DNA of 11,357 bases from CAIWHR01 sp040006895 (GTDB lineage: Bacteria; Pseudomonadota; Gammaproteobacteria; Burkholderiales; Casimicrobiaceae). Within the stretch, counting starts at the first letter, position 1. The number at the start of each line of letters is the position of its first letter. The stretch spans positions 1 to 11,357 of the forward strand of contig JBDTWB010000133.1 of NCBI GenBank assembly GCA_040006895.1, in the 5' to 3' direction. A model generated the notes under the pieces. It searched no databases and was not told the DNA's origin. It saw nothing but the letters and a program-made list of their open reading frames with translations. The position numbers and the translations under genes are program-made. Shown here piece by piece: positions 1 to 6,178 of this stretch.

Positions 1-17
1 CGCGCTCGTCCCGATCC

Positions 18-740
18 ATGCCGCATTCCCACTTGTCGCGCGCCTTCTCTCCGCAGGAATTTCGCACCGGCGTCCTGGCGATGCTGCCGGCGTGCGTCGC
101 GCTCGCGCCCTTCGGACTCGTGACCGGCATCGGCGCGGCGGCGGCGGGATGCGATGTCTGGGCTGCACTAGGCCTCAGTGCCGTCGTCTTCTCCGGCGCG
201 GCCCAGGTCCTGGCGACGCAGCTTTTCGCCGCCGGGGCGCCGGCCGGCGTGATCGTGCTCACCTGCCTGGTCGCGGGCTTGCGCTTCATGCTCTACAGCG
301 CGGCCATGGCGCCTTACCTCAAGCCGCTGTCGCGACAGTGGCAGCAGGGGATCGCCTTCCTGCTCACCGACCAGGTGTTTGCCGCATCGATCCGCCAGTT
401 CGATACGGCGCGGGACCCGGGCGCCGCCGCATCCTACTTCCTCGGCGGCGGCGGCGCGCTGTGGGTCAGCTGGCAGATCACCAACGTGATCGGCTTCCTG
501 GCGGGTGCCTCGATCCCCGCGGCGTGGTCGCTCGAATTCGCCGTGCCGCTGTGCTTCCTGGCGTTGCTCGCGCCGGTATTGCGCTCCGGTCCACATCTCA
601 TCGCCGCCCTGGTCGCAGGCATCGCGGTGCTGCTGCTGGCGGTATTGCCGATGAAGCTCAACCTGATCGTCGCCGGCCTGGCCGGCATCGGGGCCGGCGT
701 CGTCGCGGAATCCATGGCGGGACGATGGACCCGACGCTGA
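18..740 (+). CDS. azlC: AzlC-family branched-chain amino-acid exporter, large subunit
   Basis: This 240-residue membrane protein belongs to the AzlC family, the large subunit of a two-component inner-membrane exporter for branched-chain amino acids and analogues (B. subtilis AzlCD, E. coli YgaZH). The family signature is visible: an N-terminal segment with LAPFGLVTGIGAAAAG (about residues 30-45), then VVFSGAAQVLATQLFAAGAP (about 56-75) and a LRFMLYSAAMAPYL segment (about 88-101). Several hydrophobic helices follow towards the C terminus. The length matches full-length family members, so the gene is complete although it begins 17 nt from the window edge. I see no clear Shine-Dalgarno sequence in the few bases before the ATG, and a start upstream of the window cannot be excluded. 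Its last 16 nt overlap the start of azlD, which is the usual arrangement and suggests translational coupling. The substrate is inferred from the family. Confidence 0.93.
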   Translation: MPHSHLSRAFSPQEFRTGVLAMLPACVALAPFGLVTGIGAAAAGCDVWAALGLSAVVFSGAAQVLATQLFAAGAPAGVIVLTCLVAGLRFMLYSAAMAPYLKPLSRQWQQGIAFLLTDQVFAASIRQFDTARDPGAAASYFLGGGGALWVSWQITNVIGFLAGASIPAAWSLEFAVPLCFLALLAPVLRSGPHLIAALVAGIAVLLLAVLPMKLNLIVAGLAGIGAGVVAESMAGRWTRR

Positions 741-1063
741 AGATCTGGCTCGTGATCGTGCTGGTCGGGGCGCTCAATTTCCTTTCGCGCCTGTCGTTCA
801 TCGCGCTGTTCGCCCGTCGCTCGATGCCTGCCGGGCTGGCGCGCGCATTGAAATACGTACCCGCGGCGATGTTGACCGCTCTCGTGGTGCCGATGATCGT
901 CGGCGCACCGCCGCCCGCCGTCGGCGTGGAGCTCGACGCACGCATGCTCGCGGCGGTGGTCGCGGGTGTGGTGGCCTTCCATACCCGCAGCACCCTCGCG
1001 ACCCTGGTGTCGGGGATGGCCGGGCTGTGGCTGTTGCGGCTGCTGGTGCCCGGCTTGGGCTAA
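725..1063 (+). CDS. azlD: AzlD-family branched-chain amino-acid exporter, small subunit
   Basis: This small hydrophobic protein of 112 residues is the AzlD partner of AzlC. Known AzlD/YgaH proteins are 100-115 residues with three or four transmembrane helices and are needed together with AzlC for amino-acid export. Visible marks are the first helix (about residues 7-27, LVIVLVGALNFLSRLSFIAL), the conserved LKYVPAAMLTALVVP stretch (about 43-57) and two further helices at about 76-90 and 95-110. The frame stays open far upstream inside azlC, but the ATG at 725 gives the family's normal length. It lies in a 16-nt overlap with the azlC end, with a weak GGCGGG just before it. Co-translation with azlC is therefore likely. 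Confidence 0.9.
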   Translation: MDPTLKIWLVIVLVGALNFLSRLSFIALFARRSMPAGLARALKYVPAAMLTALVVPMIVGAPPPAVGVELDARMLAAVVAGVVAFHTRSTLATLVSGMAGLWLLRLLVPGLG

Positions 1064-1190
1064 CATGGCGAGTGCGATGCGCGAGCGCCCGGCGCGGGCT
1101 GCTGGGGCGACCGCCGGTTTGTTATCCTGCTCCGCCATGCGGCACCGGCGCCGGTGACTCCGCAGCCGAACTGACGATCCCAAAGACCTC
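1064..1190 (+). promoter_or_regulatory. Leader of the MoxR-VWA operon with a 14-bp perfect palindrome
   Basis: This 127-bp gap separates azlD from the MoxR-type gene. It holds a perfect 14-bp palindrome, CACCGGCGCCGGTG, at 1143-1156, 34 nt before the ATG. It could be an operator half-site pair or a very GC-rich RNA stem, and in such a GC-rich genome it may also be chance. A weak -10-like TATCCT sits at 1123-1128, but no convincing -35 box stands at the right distance. No hairpin followed by a T-run was seen that would end the azlCD transcript. Whether block 2 has its own promoter here is undecided. Confidence 0.3.
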
Positions 1191-2036
1191 ATGCGCTTCG
1201 AAGGCACCGACACGTACATCGCCACCCCCGACCTCATGCTCGCCGTGAATGCGGCGATCGCGCTGGAGCGGCCGCTGCTGGTAAAGGGTGAGCCCGGCAC
1301 GGGCAAGACGATGCTTGCCGAGGAAGTGGCCCGTGCGCTCGGGCGGCCCATCTACCAGTGGCACATCAAATCCACGACCAAGGCGCAGCAGGGACTCTAC
1401 GAGTACGACGCCGTTTCGCGGCTGCGCGATTCGCAACTCGGCGATGGCCGGGTCGCGGACATCGGCAATTACATCAAGCGCGGCGTGCTCTGGGAAGCCT
1501 TCGATTGCGACGGGCCGAGCGTGGTCCTGATCGACGAGGTCGACAAGGCCGACATCGAGTTCCCGAACGATCTGCTGCGCGAGCTCGATCGCATGGAATT
1601 CCATGTCTACGAGACCCATGCAACGGTCCGCGCGCGCCACCGGCCGCTCGTGATCATCACCAGCAACAACGAGAAGGAGCTGCCCGACGCCTTCCTGCGG
1701 CGCTGCTTCTTCCACTACATCCGCTTTCCCGACCGCGAGACCATGACCCGCATCGTCGACGTGCATTTCCCGGGTCTCAAGAAGGCGTTGCTGCAGGAGG
1801 CGCTCGAGGTGTTTTTCACCCTGCGCGAGGTACCCAACCTCAAGAAGCGGCCGTCGACCTCGGAGCTCCTCGACTGGCTGAAGCTACTGCTGGCCGAGGA
1901 CATCCCCGCGGAAGCCCTGCGCAGCAGCGACAAGAAGGTGATCATTCCGCCGCTGCACGGCGCACTGCTCAAGAACGAGCAGGACGTGCACCTGTTCGAG
2001 CGCGTCGCCTTCATGGTGCGCGCCGGGCGCAACTAG
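1191..2036 (+). CDS. MoxR-family AAA+ ATPase
   Basis: This cytoplasmic AAA+ ATPase of 281 residues is of the MoxR type. It carries Walker A GEPGTGKT (33-40), Walker B VVLIDEVDKAD (111-121), a sensor-1 region VIITSNN (154-160) and an arginine-finger region ELPDAFLRRC (163-172). MoxR ATPases typically form rings that work with VWA-domain partners to mature or remodel proteins, often metalloenzymes (CoxD/CoxE of CO dehydrogenase, NorQ/NorD, CbbQ/CbbO). The next gene encodes just such a VWA protein. The start MRFEGTDTY is typical of this subfamily, which favours the ATG at 1191 even though no good Shine-Dalgarno is visible. The client is unknown, because no CO dehydrogenase, Rubisco or NO reductase gene lies in the window. 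The family call is secure and the function is inferred. Confidence 0.92.
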   Translation: MRFEGTDTYIATPDLMLAVNAAIALERPLLVKGEPGTGKTMLAEEVARALGRPIYQWHIKSTTKAQQGLYEYDAVSRLRDSQLGDGRVADIGNYIKRGVLWEAFDCDGPSVVLIDEVDKADIEFPNDLLRELDRMEFHVYETHATVRARHRPLVIITSNNEKELPDAFLRRCFFHYIRFPDRETMTRIVDVHFPGLKKALLQEALEVFFTLREVPNLKKRPSTSELLDWLKLLLAEDIPAEALRSSDKKVIIPPLHGALLKNEQDVHLFERVAFMVRAGRN

Positions 2037-2195
2037 CGCGGCGCCATGGCGATGCCCGGCGTCGAACCGATCGAGCGCGCCGTCCCGCCCGGGCGCCGTT
2101 TGCAGACCCGCGCTGCGAACCGCCATGCCCATTGTCACGCCCGCGTGCCGCGGCCGCCGCGGGAGCGCCCTGCCACGGCGGCCGGTGGCCCCGCC

Positions 2196-2200
2196 TGAGG
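2196..2200 (+). promoter_or_regulatory. Ribosome binding site supporting the VWA gene start at 2212
   Basis: The sequence TGAGG lies 11 nt upstream of the ATG at 2212 and can pair with the 16S 3' end. It supports starting the VWA protein there rather than at the in-frame ATG at 2125. Starting at 2125 would add 29 residues rich in Arg and Pro, unlike the family. The rest of the 175-bp gap (2037-2211) is GC-rich and shows no other convincing element. Confidence 0.45.
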
Positions 2201-2211
2201 TCGCACCCGGC

Positions 2212-3387
2212 ATGCTGGTCGAATTCTTTCTGCATCTCAAGGCGGCACGGCTGCCGGTGTCGACCCGCGAATTCCTGACCCTGGTCGAGGCGCTCGAGGC
2301 GCGCGTGGTCACGCTCTCCCTCGAGGACTTCTACGTCCTGGCGCGCATCTGCCTCGTCAAGGATGAAGCGCATTTCGACCGGTTCGATCACGCGTTCGGC
2401 AGCTACTTCCGCGGAATCGAAGGCCTATTCGACCTCGAGGTCGACATTCCCGATGCCTGGCTGCGACGGACCTTCGAGCGACATCTCAGCGCTGACGACA
2501 AGGCCAGGATCCAGGCGCTCGGTGGGCTCGACAAGCTGCTCGAGACGTTCCGCCAACGCCTTGCCGAGCAGCGTGTGCGCCATGCCGGTGGCTCGAAATG
2601 GATCGGGACGGGCGGCACCAGCCCCTTCGGCGCCCATGGCCACCATCCCGAGGGCATCCGGGTCGGCAAGGAGAGTGGCGGCAGCCGCGGCGCGGTGAAG
2701 GCGTGGGACGAGCGCAGCTTCCGCAATCTCGACGGCGGCGTCGAGCTCAATACCCGCAACCTCAAGTTGGCGCTGCGCAAGTTGCGCCGCTTCGCCCGCG
2801 AAGGCGCGGCGGAGGAGCTCGATCTCGCCGGCACCATCGAGGGCACGGCCAGGAATGCGGGCTATCTCGACCTGCATCTCGTCCCCGAGCGCCGCAATCG
2901 CGTCAAGGTGCTGTTGTTCGTCGACGTCGGCGGGTCGATGGACCCGCACGTCGCGGCCTGCGAGGAGCTCTTCTCGGCGGCCAAGGGCGAGTTCCGTCAT
3001 CTCGAAACGTTCTATTTTCACAATTGCGTGTACGACCATGTGTGGCGCGACAACGGCCGGCGCCGCAACGAGCGCAAATCGACCCTGGAGATCGTGCACA
3101 CCTACGGTCCCGACTGGAAGCTCGTGTTCGTCGGCGACGCCGCCATGAGCCCGTACGAGATCCTCGAGGTCGGCGGGAGCATCGAGTACAACAACGACGA
3201 GCCCGGGATCGTGTGGCTGAAGCGCCTCATCGATCATTTCCGGCGGAGCGTCTGGTGGAACCCGGAGCCACCGCGCACCTGGGAATACACGCGCTCAACC
3301 CAGATCGTGCTCCAGGTCCTGGGGCCGCGGATGTTCCCCCTCACCCTGGACGGCGTGGCGCGCGGCATCGACGCTCTGCGCCACTAG
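2212..3387 (+). CDS. CoxE-like VWA-domain protein, partner of the MoxR ATPase
   Basis: This is a 391-residue protein of the CoxE-like VWA family. The N-terminal part (about 1-120) is the helical region of the family, opening with MLVEFFLHLKAARLPVSTRE. A glycine- and histidine-rich linker follows (about 126-160). The C-terminal VWA domain (about 228-385) has a metal-site motif DVGGSMD (238-244) and a second loop GDAAMSP (308-314). The first motif is DxGxS rather than the classic DxSxS, so metal binding may be altered. I recall this variant in CoxE relatives but could not check. The likely role is substrate adaptor for the adjacent ATPase. An in-frame ATG at 2125 would give 420 residues, but its extension looks untranslated. 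The next gene starts 7 nt after the stop. Confidence 0.88.
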   Translation: MLVEFFLHLKAARLPVSTREFLTLVEALEARVVTLSLEDFYVLARICLVKDEAHFDRFDHAFGSYFRGIEGLFDLEVDIPDAWLRRTFERHLSADDKARIQALGGLDKLLETFRQRLAEQRVRHAGGSKWIGTGGTSPFGAHGHHPEGIRVGKESGGSRGAVKAWDERSFRNLDGGVELNTRNLKLALRKLRRFAREGAAEELDLAGTIEGTARNAGYLDLHLVPERRNRVKVLLFVDVGGSMDPHVAACEELFSAAKGEFRHLETFYFHNCVYDHVWRDNGRRRNERKSTLEIVHTYGPDWKLVFVGDAAMSPYEILEVGGSIEYNNDEPGIVWLKRLIDHFRRSVWWNPEPPRTWEYTRSTQIVLQVLGPRMFPLTLDGVARGIDALRH

Positions 3388-3394
3388 ACACCTG

Positions 3395-4270
3395 ATGGAA
3401 CCGGCGGCTGACACGCGCGCTACGGTCGCGCGCGCGTTGGACGCTCATGGGGAGCTAGGCTGGACAAAATTGGGCGTCCAAGCCGGCATCTCGCACTGGC
3501 GCGTGGCGGGAACGAGCGGCGCGTGGTTCGTGAAGCTGGTGCCGGCGGCCCGCCAGGAGGTGCTCGAGGCCGAGGCTGACGGCCTGCGCGCCCTCTCGGA
3601 GCCGGCGGTGGTGGGGGTCCCCGCCGTTGCCGCCGCGGGCGCAGCGGGTGGCAAGGCCTTCCTGGCGCTCACCTGGCTCGATCTGGTCGAGGGCGGCCGT
3701 GACGCGACTCTAGGGAGAGCCCTGGCCGCCCTGCACCGGCACACCGGCGCGACCTTCGGCTGGCATTGCGACAACACCATCGGGGCCAGCCCCCAGCGCA
3801 ACGATCACGATGCCGATTGGGCGCGCTTTTTCGCGGCCCGACGGATCGCGCCCCAGCTCGCCGCTGCGGCTAGGCGGGGATATCCGGTGTCCGCGGTATC
3901 AGAGTGTGAGCGCTTGCTCGCAAAAATACCCGGCATTTTGGCCGGTCATCGCCCCGTGCCTTCCCTGCTGCATGGGGACCTCTGGGCAGGCAACGTCGGC
4001 CGGGAGCGGTCAGGTCGGCCGGTCGTGTTCGATCCAGCCGTCTACTTCGGCGATCGCGAAACCGATCTCGCCATGACGGAGCTCTTCGGGGGCTTCGACG
4101 CCGATTTCGGCGCAGCGTATCGGGAGGCGTGGCCGCTCACCCCTGGGTATCCGGTGCGCCGCACGCTCTACAACCTCTACCACGTGCTCAACCACTTCAA
4201 CCTGTTCGGCGGCGCTTACGGTCGCCGCGCGGTGCGGATGACCCAGGAACTTCTTGCTGAAGCCGGCTAG
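3395..4270 (+). CDS. Fructosamine kinase family protein (FN3K-like)
   Basis: This 291-residue cytoplasmic kinase belongs to the fructosamine-3-kinase/ketosamine-3-kinase family, which has a protein-kinase-like fold. Family members phosphorylate sugar adducts on lysines or small amines, leading to their removal (protein deglycation). Visible motifs are the ATP-lysine strand AWFVKLVP (43-50, K47), the catalytic loop SLLHGDLWAGN (190-200, D195), the metal-binding segment VFDPAVYFGDRE (211-222, D213) and the C-terminal YNLYHVLNHFNLFGG (259-273). Length agrees with bacterial members such as E. coli YniA (about 286 residues). The ATG lies 7 nt after the VWA stop without a clear Shine-Dalgarno, so it is probably translated by coupling in the same operon. 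The natural substrate in bacteria is generally unknown. An aminoglycoside-phosphotransferase relative is a less likely alternative because the FN3K motifs are complete. Confidence 0.93.
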   Translation: MEPAADTRATVARALDAHGELGWTKLGVQAGISHWRVAGTSGAWFVKLVPAARQEVLEAEADGLRALSEPAVVGVPAVAAAGAAGGKAFLALTWLDLVEGGRDATLGRALAALHRHTGATFGWHCDNTIGASPQRNDHDADWARFFAARRIAPQLAAAARRGYPVSAVSECERLLAKIPGILAGHRPVPSLLHGDLWAGNVGRERSGRPVVFDPAVYFGDRETDLAMTELFGGFDADFGAAYREAWPLTPGYPVRRTLYNLYHVLNHFNLFGGAYGRRAVRMTQELLAEAG

Positions 4271-4299
4271 TTAAAAAATTACCGGGGGCGCGGCATATT
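4271..4299 (+). promoter_or_regulatory. Possible sigma-70 promoter for the DUF4331 cassette
   Basis: TTAAAA (4271-4276) and CATATT (4294-4299) are separated by 17 nt. Each matches four of six consensus bases of the -35 and -10 boxes. This is the only AT-rich patch in the gap and begins right after the kinase stop codon. It would produce a leader of about 255 nt. The match is modest, so this is a suggestion only. Confidence 0.25.
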
Positions 4300-4516
4300 T
4301 GTGGCGCGCGCTTGGGCCAGGCGGCCGCACCTCGCGCCGGGCCTCGTCCGGGTCCTGCTTCCCAAGCGCGTGGCGTCAGTCTCTTCCGGAACGTTTGTCC
4401 AACCTGCGGCGGATGCCAAGGGCATGGGGCGTGCACGCATGCATCCAGCAGCGTCCCGCGCACGTATATCGCCCTGTGTGGGATTCGACCGGCCGTCCGG
4501 CCGCTCGCACGCCGTC

Positions 4517-4536
4517 GGCGCCTTGCAGGAGGCGCC
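4517..4536 (+). promoter_or_regulatory. Leader hairpin just upstream of the DUF4331 ribosome binding site
   Basis: GGCGCCTT (4517-4524) can pair with GGGGCGCC-like sequence AG+GGCGCC (4529-4536): six GC pairs, one U-A pair and one U-G pair close a four-base loop. An overlapping perfect 12-bp palindrome GGAGGCGCCTCC (4528-4539) offers a competing fold. The stem ends 14 nt before the GAGGAG ribosome binding site at 4551-4556, and CCTC (4535-4538) could instead pair with GAGG there. The geometry would allow translation control, but no ligand-binding structure was recognised. There is no T-run, so it is not an intrinsic terminator. Confidence 0.3.
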
Positions 4537-4550
4537 TCCCAAAGTTTTCC

Positions 4551-4556
4551 GAGGAG
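4551..4556 (+). promoter_or_regulatory. Strong ribosome binding site of the DUF4331 gene
   Basis: GAGGAG ends 6 nt before the ATG at 4563. It is the best Shine-Dalgarno match in the window and fixes the start at 4563. The frame is also open from 4299, but that region would encode an 88-residue Arg/Pro-rich extension in front of a good signal peptide. Confidence 0.7.
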
Positions 4557-4562
4557 ATCACC

Positions 4563-6107
4563 ATGACTCACGCTCTACCCATTTCCGCATTTCGGCGCGC
4601 CGCCGCGCCGCTGCTCGTCGCGGCCGCCATCGCCGCTGCCTGGGCGCCGGCGACGTATGCATCCAGCCACCGCGAGGCCCCGTTCATCAGCGGACTGCCC
4701 AGGGTCGACGGCACCGATTTCTACATGTTTCGGAGCTACGAGCCGGGCCGCCAGGATTACGTCGTGCTCGTCGCCAACTACCTCCCGCTGCAGGATGCCT
4801 ACGGTGGTCCGAACTACTTCAAGCTCGATGACAATGCGGTCTACGAGATCCACGTCTCGAACGACGGCGGCGCGCGCGAGAACATCACGTTCCAGTTCAG
4901 GGTCCAGAACACCAACGACGACAACCAGCTCACCGTGGGCGGGAAGAAGGTGTCCATTCCCCTGGTGCAGAACGGCTCGAAGGACGTCAATCAGCCGAAC
5001 GATACGGGCTTGAATACGCACGAGAACTACACCCTCGACATCATCCGCGGCCCGCGGCGCACCGGCTCCAAGGCGGCGGTGATGAACTGGAACACCGGCG
5101 GCACGACTTTCGCCAAGCCGGTCGACAACATCGGCAACAAGACGATCAAGAATTACCTCACCTACGCCAACAAGCACGTGTACGACGTCTCGATCCCGGG
5201 CTGCGCGGGCAACGGCCGGGTGTTCGTCGGCCAGCGCAAGGATCCGTTCGTGGTCAACCTCGGCGAGACCTTCGACCTCGTCAACATCAAGTACCCGGCG
5301 GTCGAGCTGAACCCTGCCGCCGAGTTCGCGACGGTCGATTCCCTGGCCGACAAGAACGTCACGTCGTTCATCATGGAAGTGCCGACCGCGTGCCTGACCG
5401 AAGGCAAGGGCACCATCATCGGTGGCTGGACGACGGCAAGTCTGCCGGCGAACCGGATGCTGCCGGCAACGGCGTCGAGCGGTCTCGATCCGAGCACCCA
5501 GTCCGGCGAGCTCGTGCAGGTCTCGCGCCTTGGCGCGCCGCTGGTCAACGAGGTCGTGATCGGGCTGAAGGACAAGAACAAGTTCAACGGCAGCGAGCCC
5601 AAGGACGACGCGCAGTTCGCCGACTACGTGACCAATCCCACGTTGCCAGCCCTGCTCGAGATCCTGTTCGGAAGCGCCGGGGTCAAGGCACCGACCAATT
5701 TCCCGCGTACCGACCTCGTGGCGGCGTTCCTGACGGGCGTCCAAGGGGTCAACCAGCCGCCGAACGTGGTGGTGTCGGAGATGATGCGCCTCAACACCGC
5801 CATTGCGCCGACCCCGAAAGGCTCGCAGAGTCGTCTGGGCGTGCTCGGTGGTGACACTGCCGGCTTCCCGAACGGTCGTCGCCCGGGTGACGACGTGGTC
5901 GACATCGAACTGCGGGTGGCAATGGGTGCATTGTGTGTCGCGAACATCGGTGGTTGCAAACCGGCTGATGCACCGGCCGGCGGGCTGAAGTACACCGACG
6001 GCGCGTATATCTACGACGGGTTCTTCTCCAACGACTTCCCGTTCCTGCGCGCCCCGCTGCCGGGCTCGCCCAATCCGGACAATGCCGTCAAGGCGAAGAA
6101 GCAGTAA
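4563..6107 (+). CDS. Exported DUF4331-family protein
   Basis: This is a 514-residue protein of the DUF4331 family, whose function is uncharacterised. A signal peptide is evident: twin Arg at 11-12, a hydrophobic alanine-rich core (13-28), and probable cleavage after TYA (31-33). The mature protein begins SSHREAP, a hallmark of the family. Further conserved stretches are VDGTDFYMFRSYEP (48-61), SRLGAPLVNEVVIGLKDK (321-338) and GFPNGRRPGDDVVDIELR (434-451). The end is DFPFLRAPLPG (491-501). Four cysteines lie at 214, 277, 458 and 465, so the last two could form a periplasmic disulfide. No membrane anchor follows the signal peptide, so a soluble periplasmic or secreted protein is expected. It is the first gene of a cassette with a TPR protein and a HupE-like membrane protein, and it has its own long leader. 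Family assignment is firm; function is unknown. Confidence 0.93.
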   Translation: MTHALPISAFRRAAAPLLVAAAIAAAWAPATYASSHREAPFISGLPRVDGTDFYMFRSYEPGRQDYVVLVANYLPLQDAYGGPNYFKLDDNAVYEIHVSNDGGARENITFQFRVQNTNDDNQLTVGGKKVSIPLVQNGSKDVNQPNDTGLNTHENYTLDIIRGPRRTGSKAAVMNWNTGGTTFAKPVDNIGNKTIKNYLTYANKHVYDVSIPGCAGNGRVFVGQRKDPFVVNLGETFDLVNIKYPAVELNPAAEFATVDSLADKNVTSFIMEVPTACLTEGKGTIIGGWTTASLPANRMLPATASSGLDPSTQSGELVQVSRLGAPLVNEVVIGLKDKNKFNGSEPKDDAQFADYVTNPTLPALLEILFGSAGVKAPTNFPRTDLVAAFLTGVQGVNQPPNVVVSEMMRLNTAIAPTPKGSQSRLGVLGGDTAGFPNGRRPGDDVVDIELRVAMGALCVANIGGCKPADAPAGGLKYTDGAYIYDGFFSNDFPFLRAPLPGSPNPDNAVKAKKQ

Positions 6108-6121
6108 GCACCAGGCGATCA

Positions 6122-6156
6122 CCGGGGTGCCACGTCCGCACGACGCGGCACCCCGG
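6122..6156 (+). terminator. Perfect 10-bp-stem hairpin between the DUF4331 and TPR genes
   Basis: CCGGGGTGCC (6122-6131) and GGCACCCCGG (6147-6156) are perfect inverted copies around a 15-nt loop. The hairpin starts 14 nt after the DUF4331 stop codon and ends 22 nt before the TPR gene. No T-run follows, so a classic intrinsic terminator is unlikely. It may instead slow 3' decay of the upstream message or attenuate downstream expression, giving unequal amounts of the three proteins. The hairpin itself is certain from the sequence; its role is inferred. Confidence 0.5.
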
Positions 6157-6178
6157 CTCGTAATCCGAGGACCTCCCC

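Larger units (their letters stand above)
4271..4562 (+). other. Long intergenic leader upstream of the DUF4331 gene
   Basis: These 292 bp hold no gene that I can support. The first 30 bases are AT-rich compared with the surroundings and contain a possible sigma-70 promoter. The middle, about 4300-4500, is GC-rich with several small palindromes (GTGCAC, GCATGC, ATGCAT, two CCGGCC) and no recognisable riboswitch. A hairpin and a strong ribosome binding site occupy the last 50 bases. No terminator hairpin with a T-run follows the kinase gene. The length of the leader suggests the DUF4331 cassette is controlled separately from block 2. Confidence 0.5.

Noticed and set aside
2046..2198. A 50-codon frame between the MoxR and VWA genes, in frame with the MoxR gene after its stop codon
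   Set aside because: The product is Arg/Ala/Pro-rich with no motif, there is no ribosome binding site, and the MoxR protein already ends at its normal place.
2125..2211. An upstream ATG for the VWA protein adding 29 residues
   Set aside because: The extension is Arg/Pro-rich, lacks a ribosome binding site and precedes the typical family start at 2212.
4388..4412. GGAAC resembling an ECF sigma-factor -35 box upstream of the DUF4331 gene
   Set aside because: No matching -10 element occurs at the expected spacing, and five-base matches are common.
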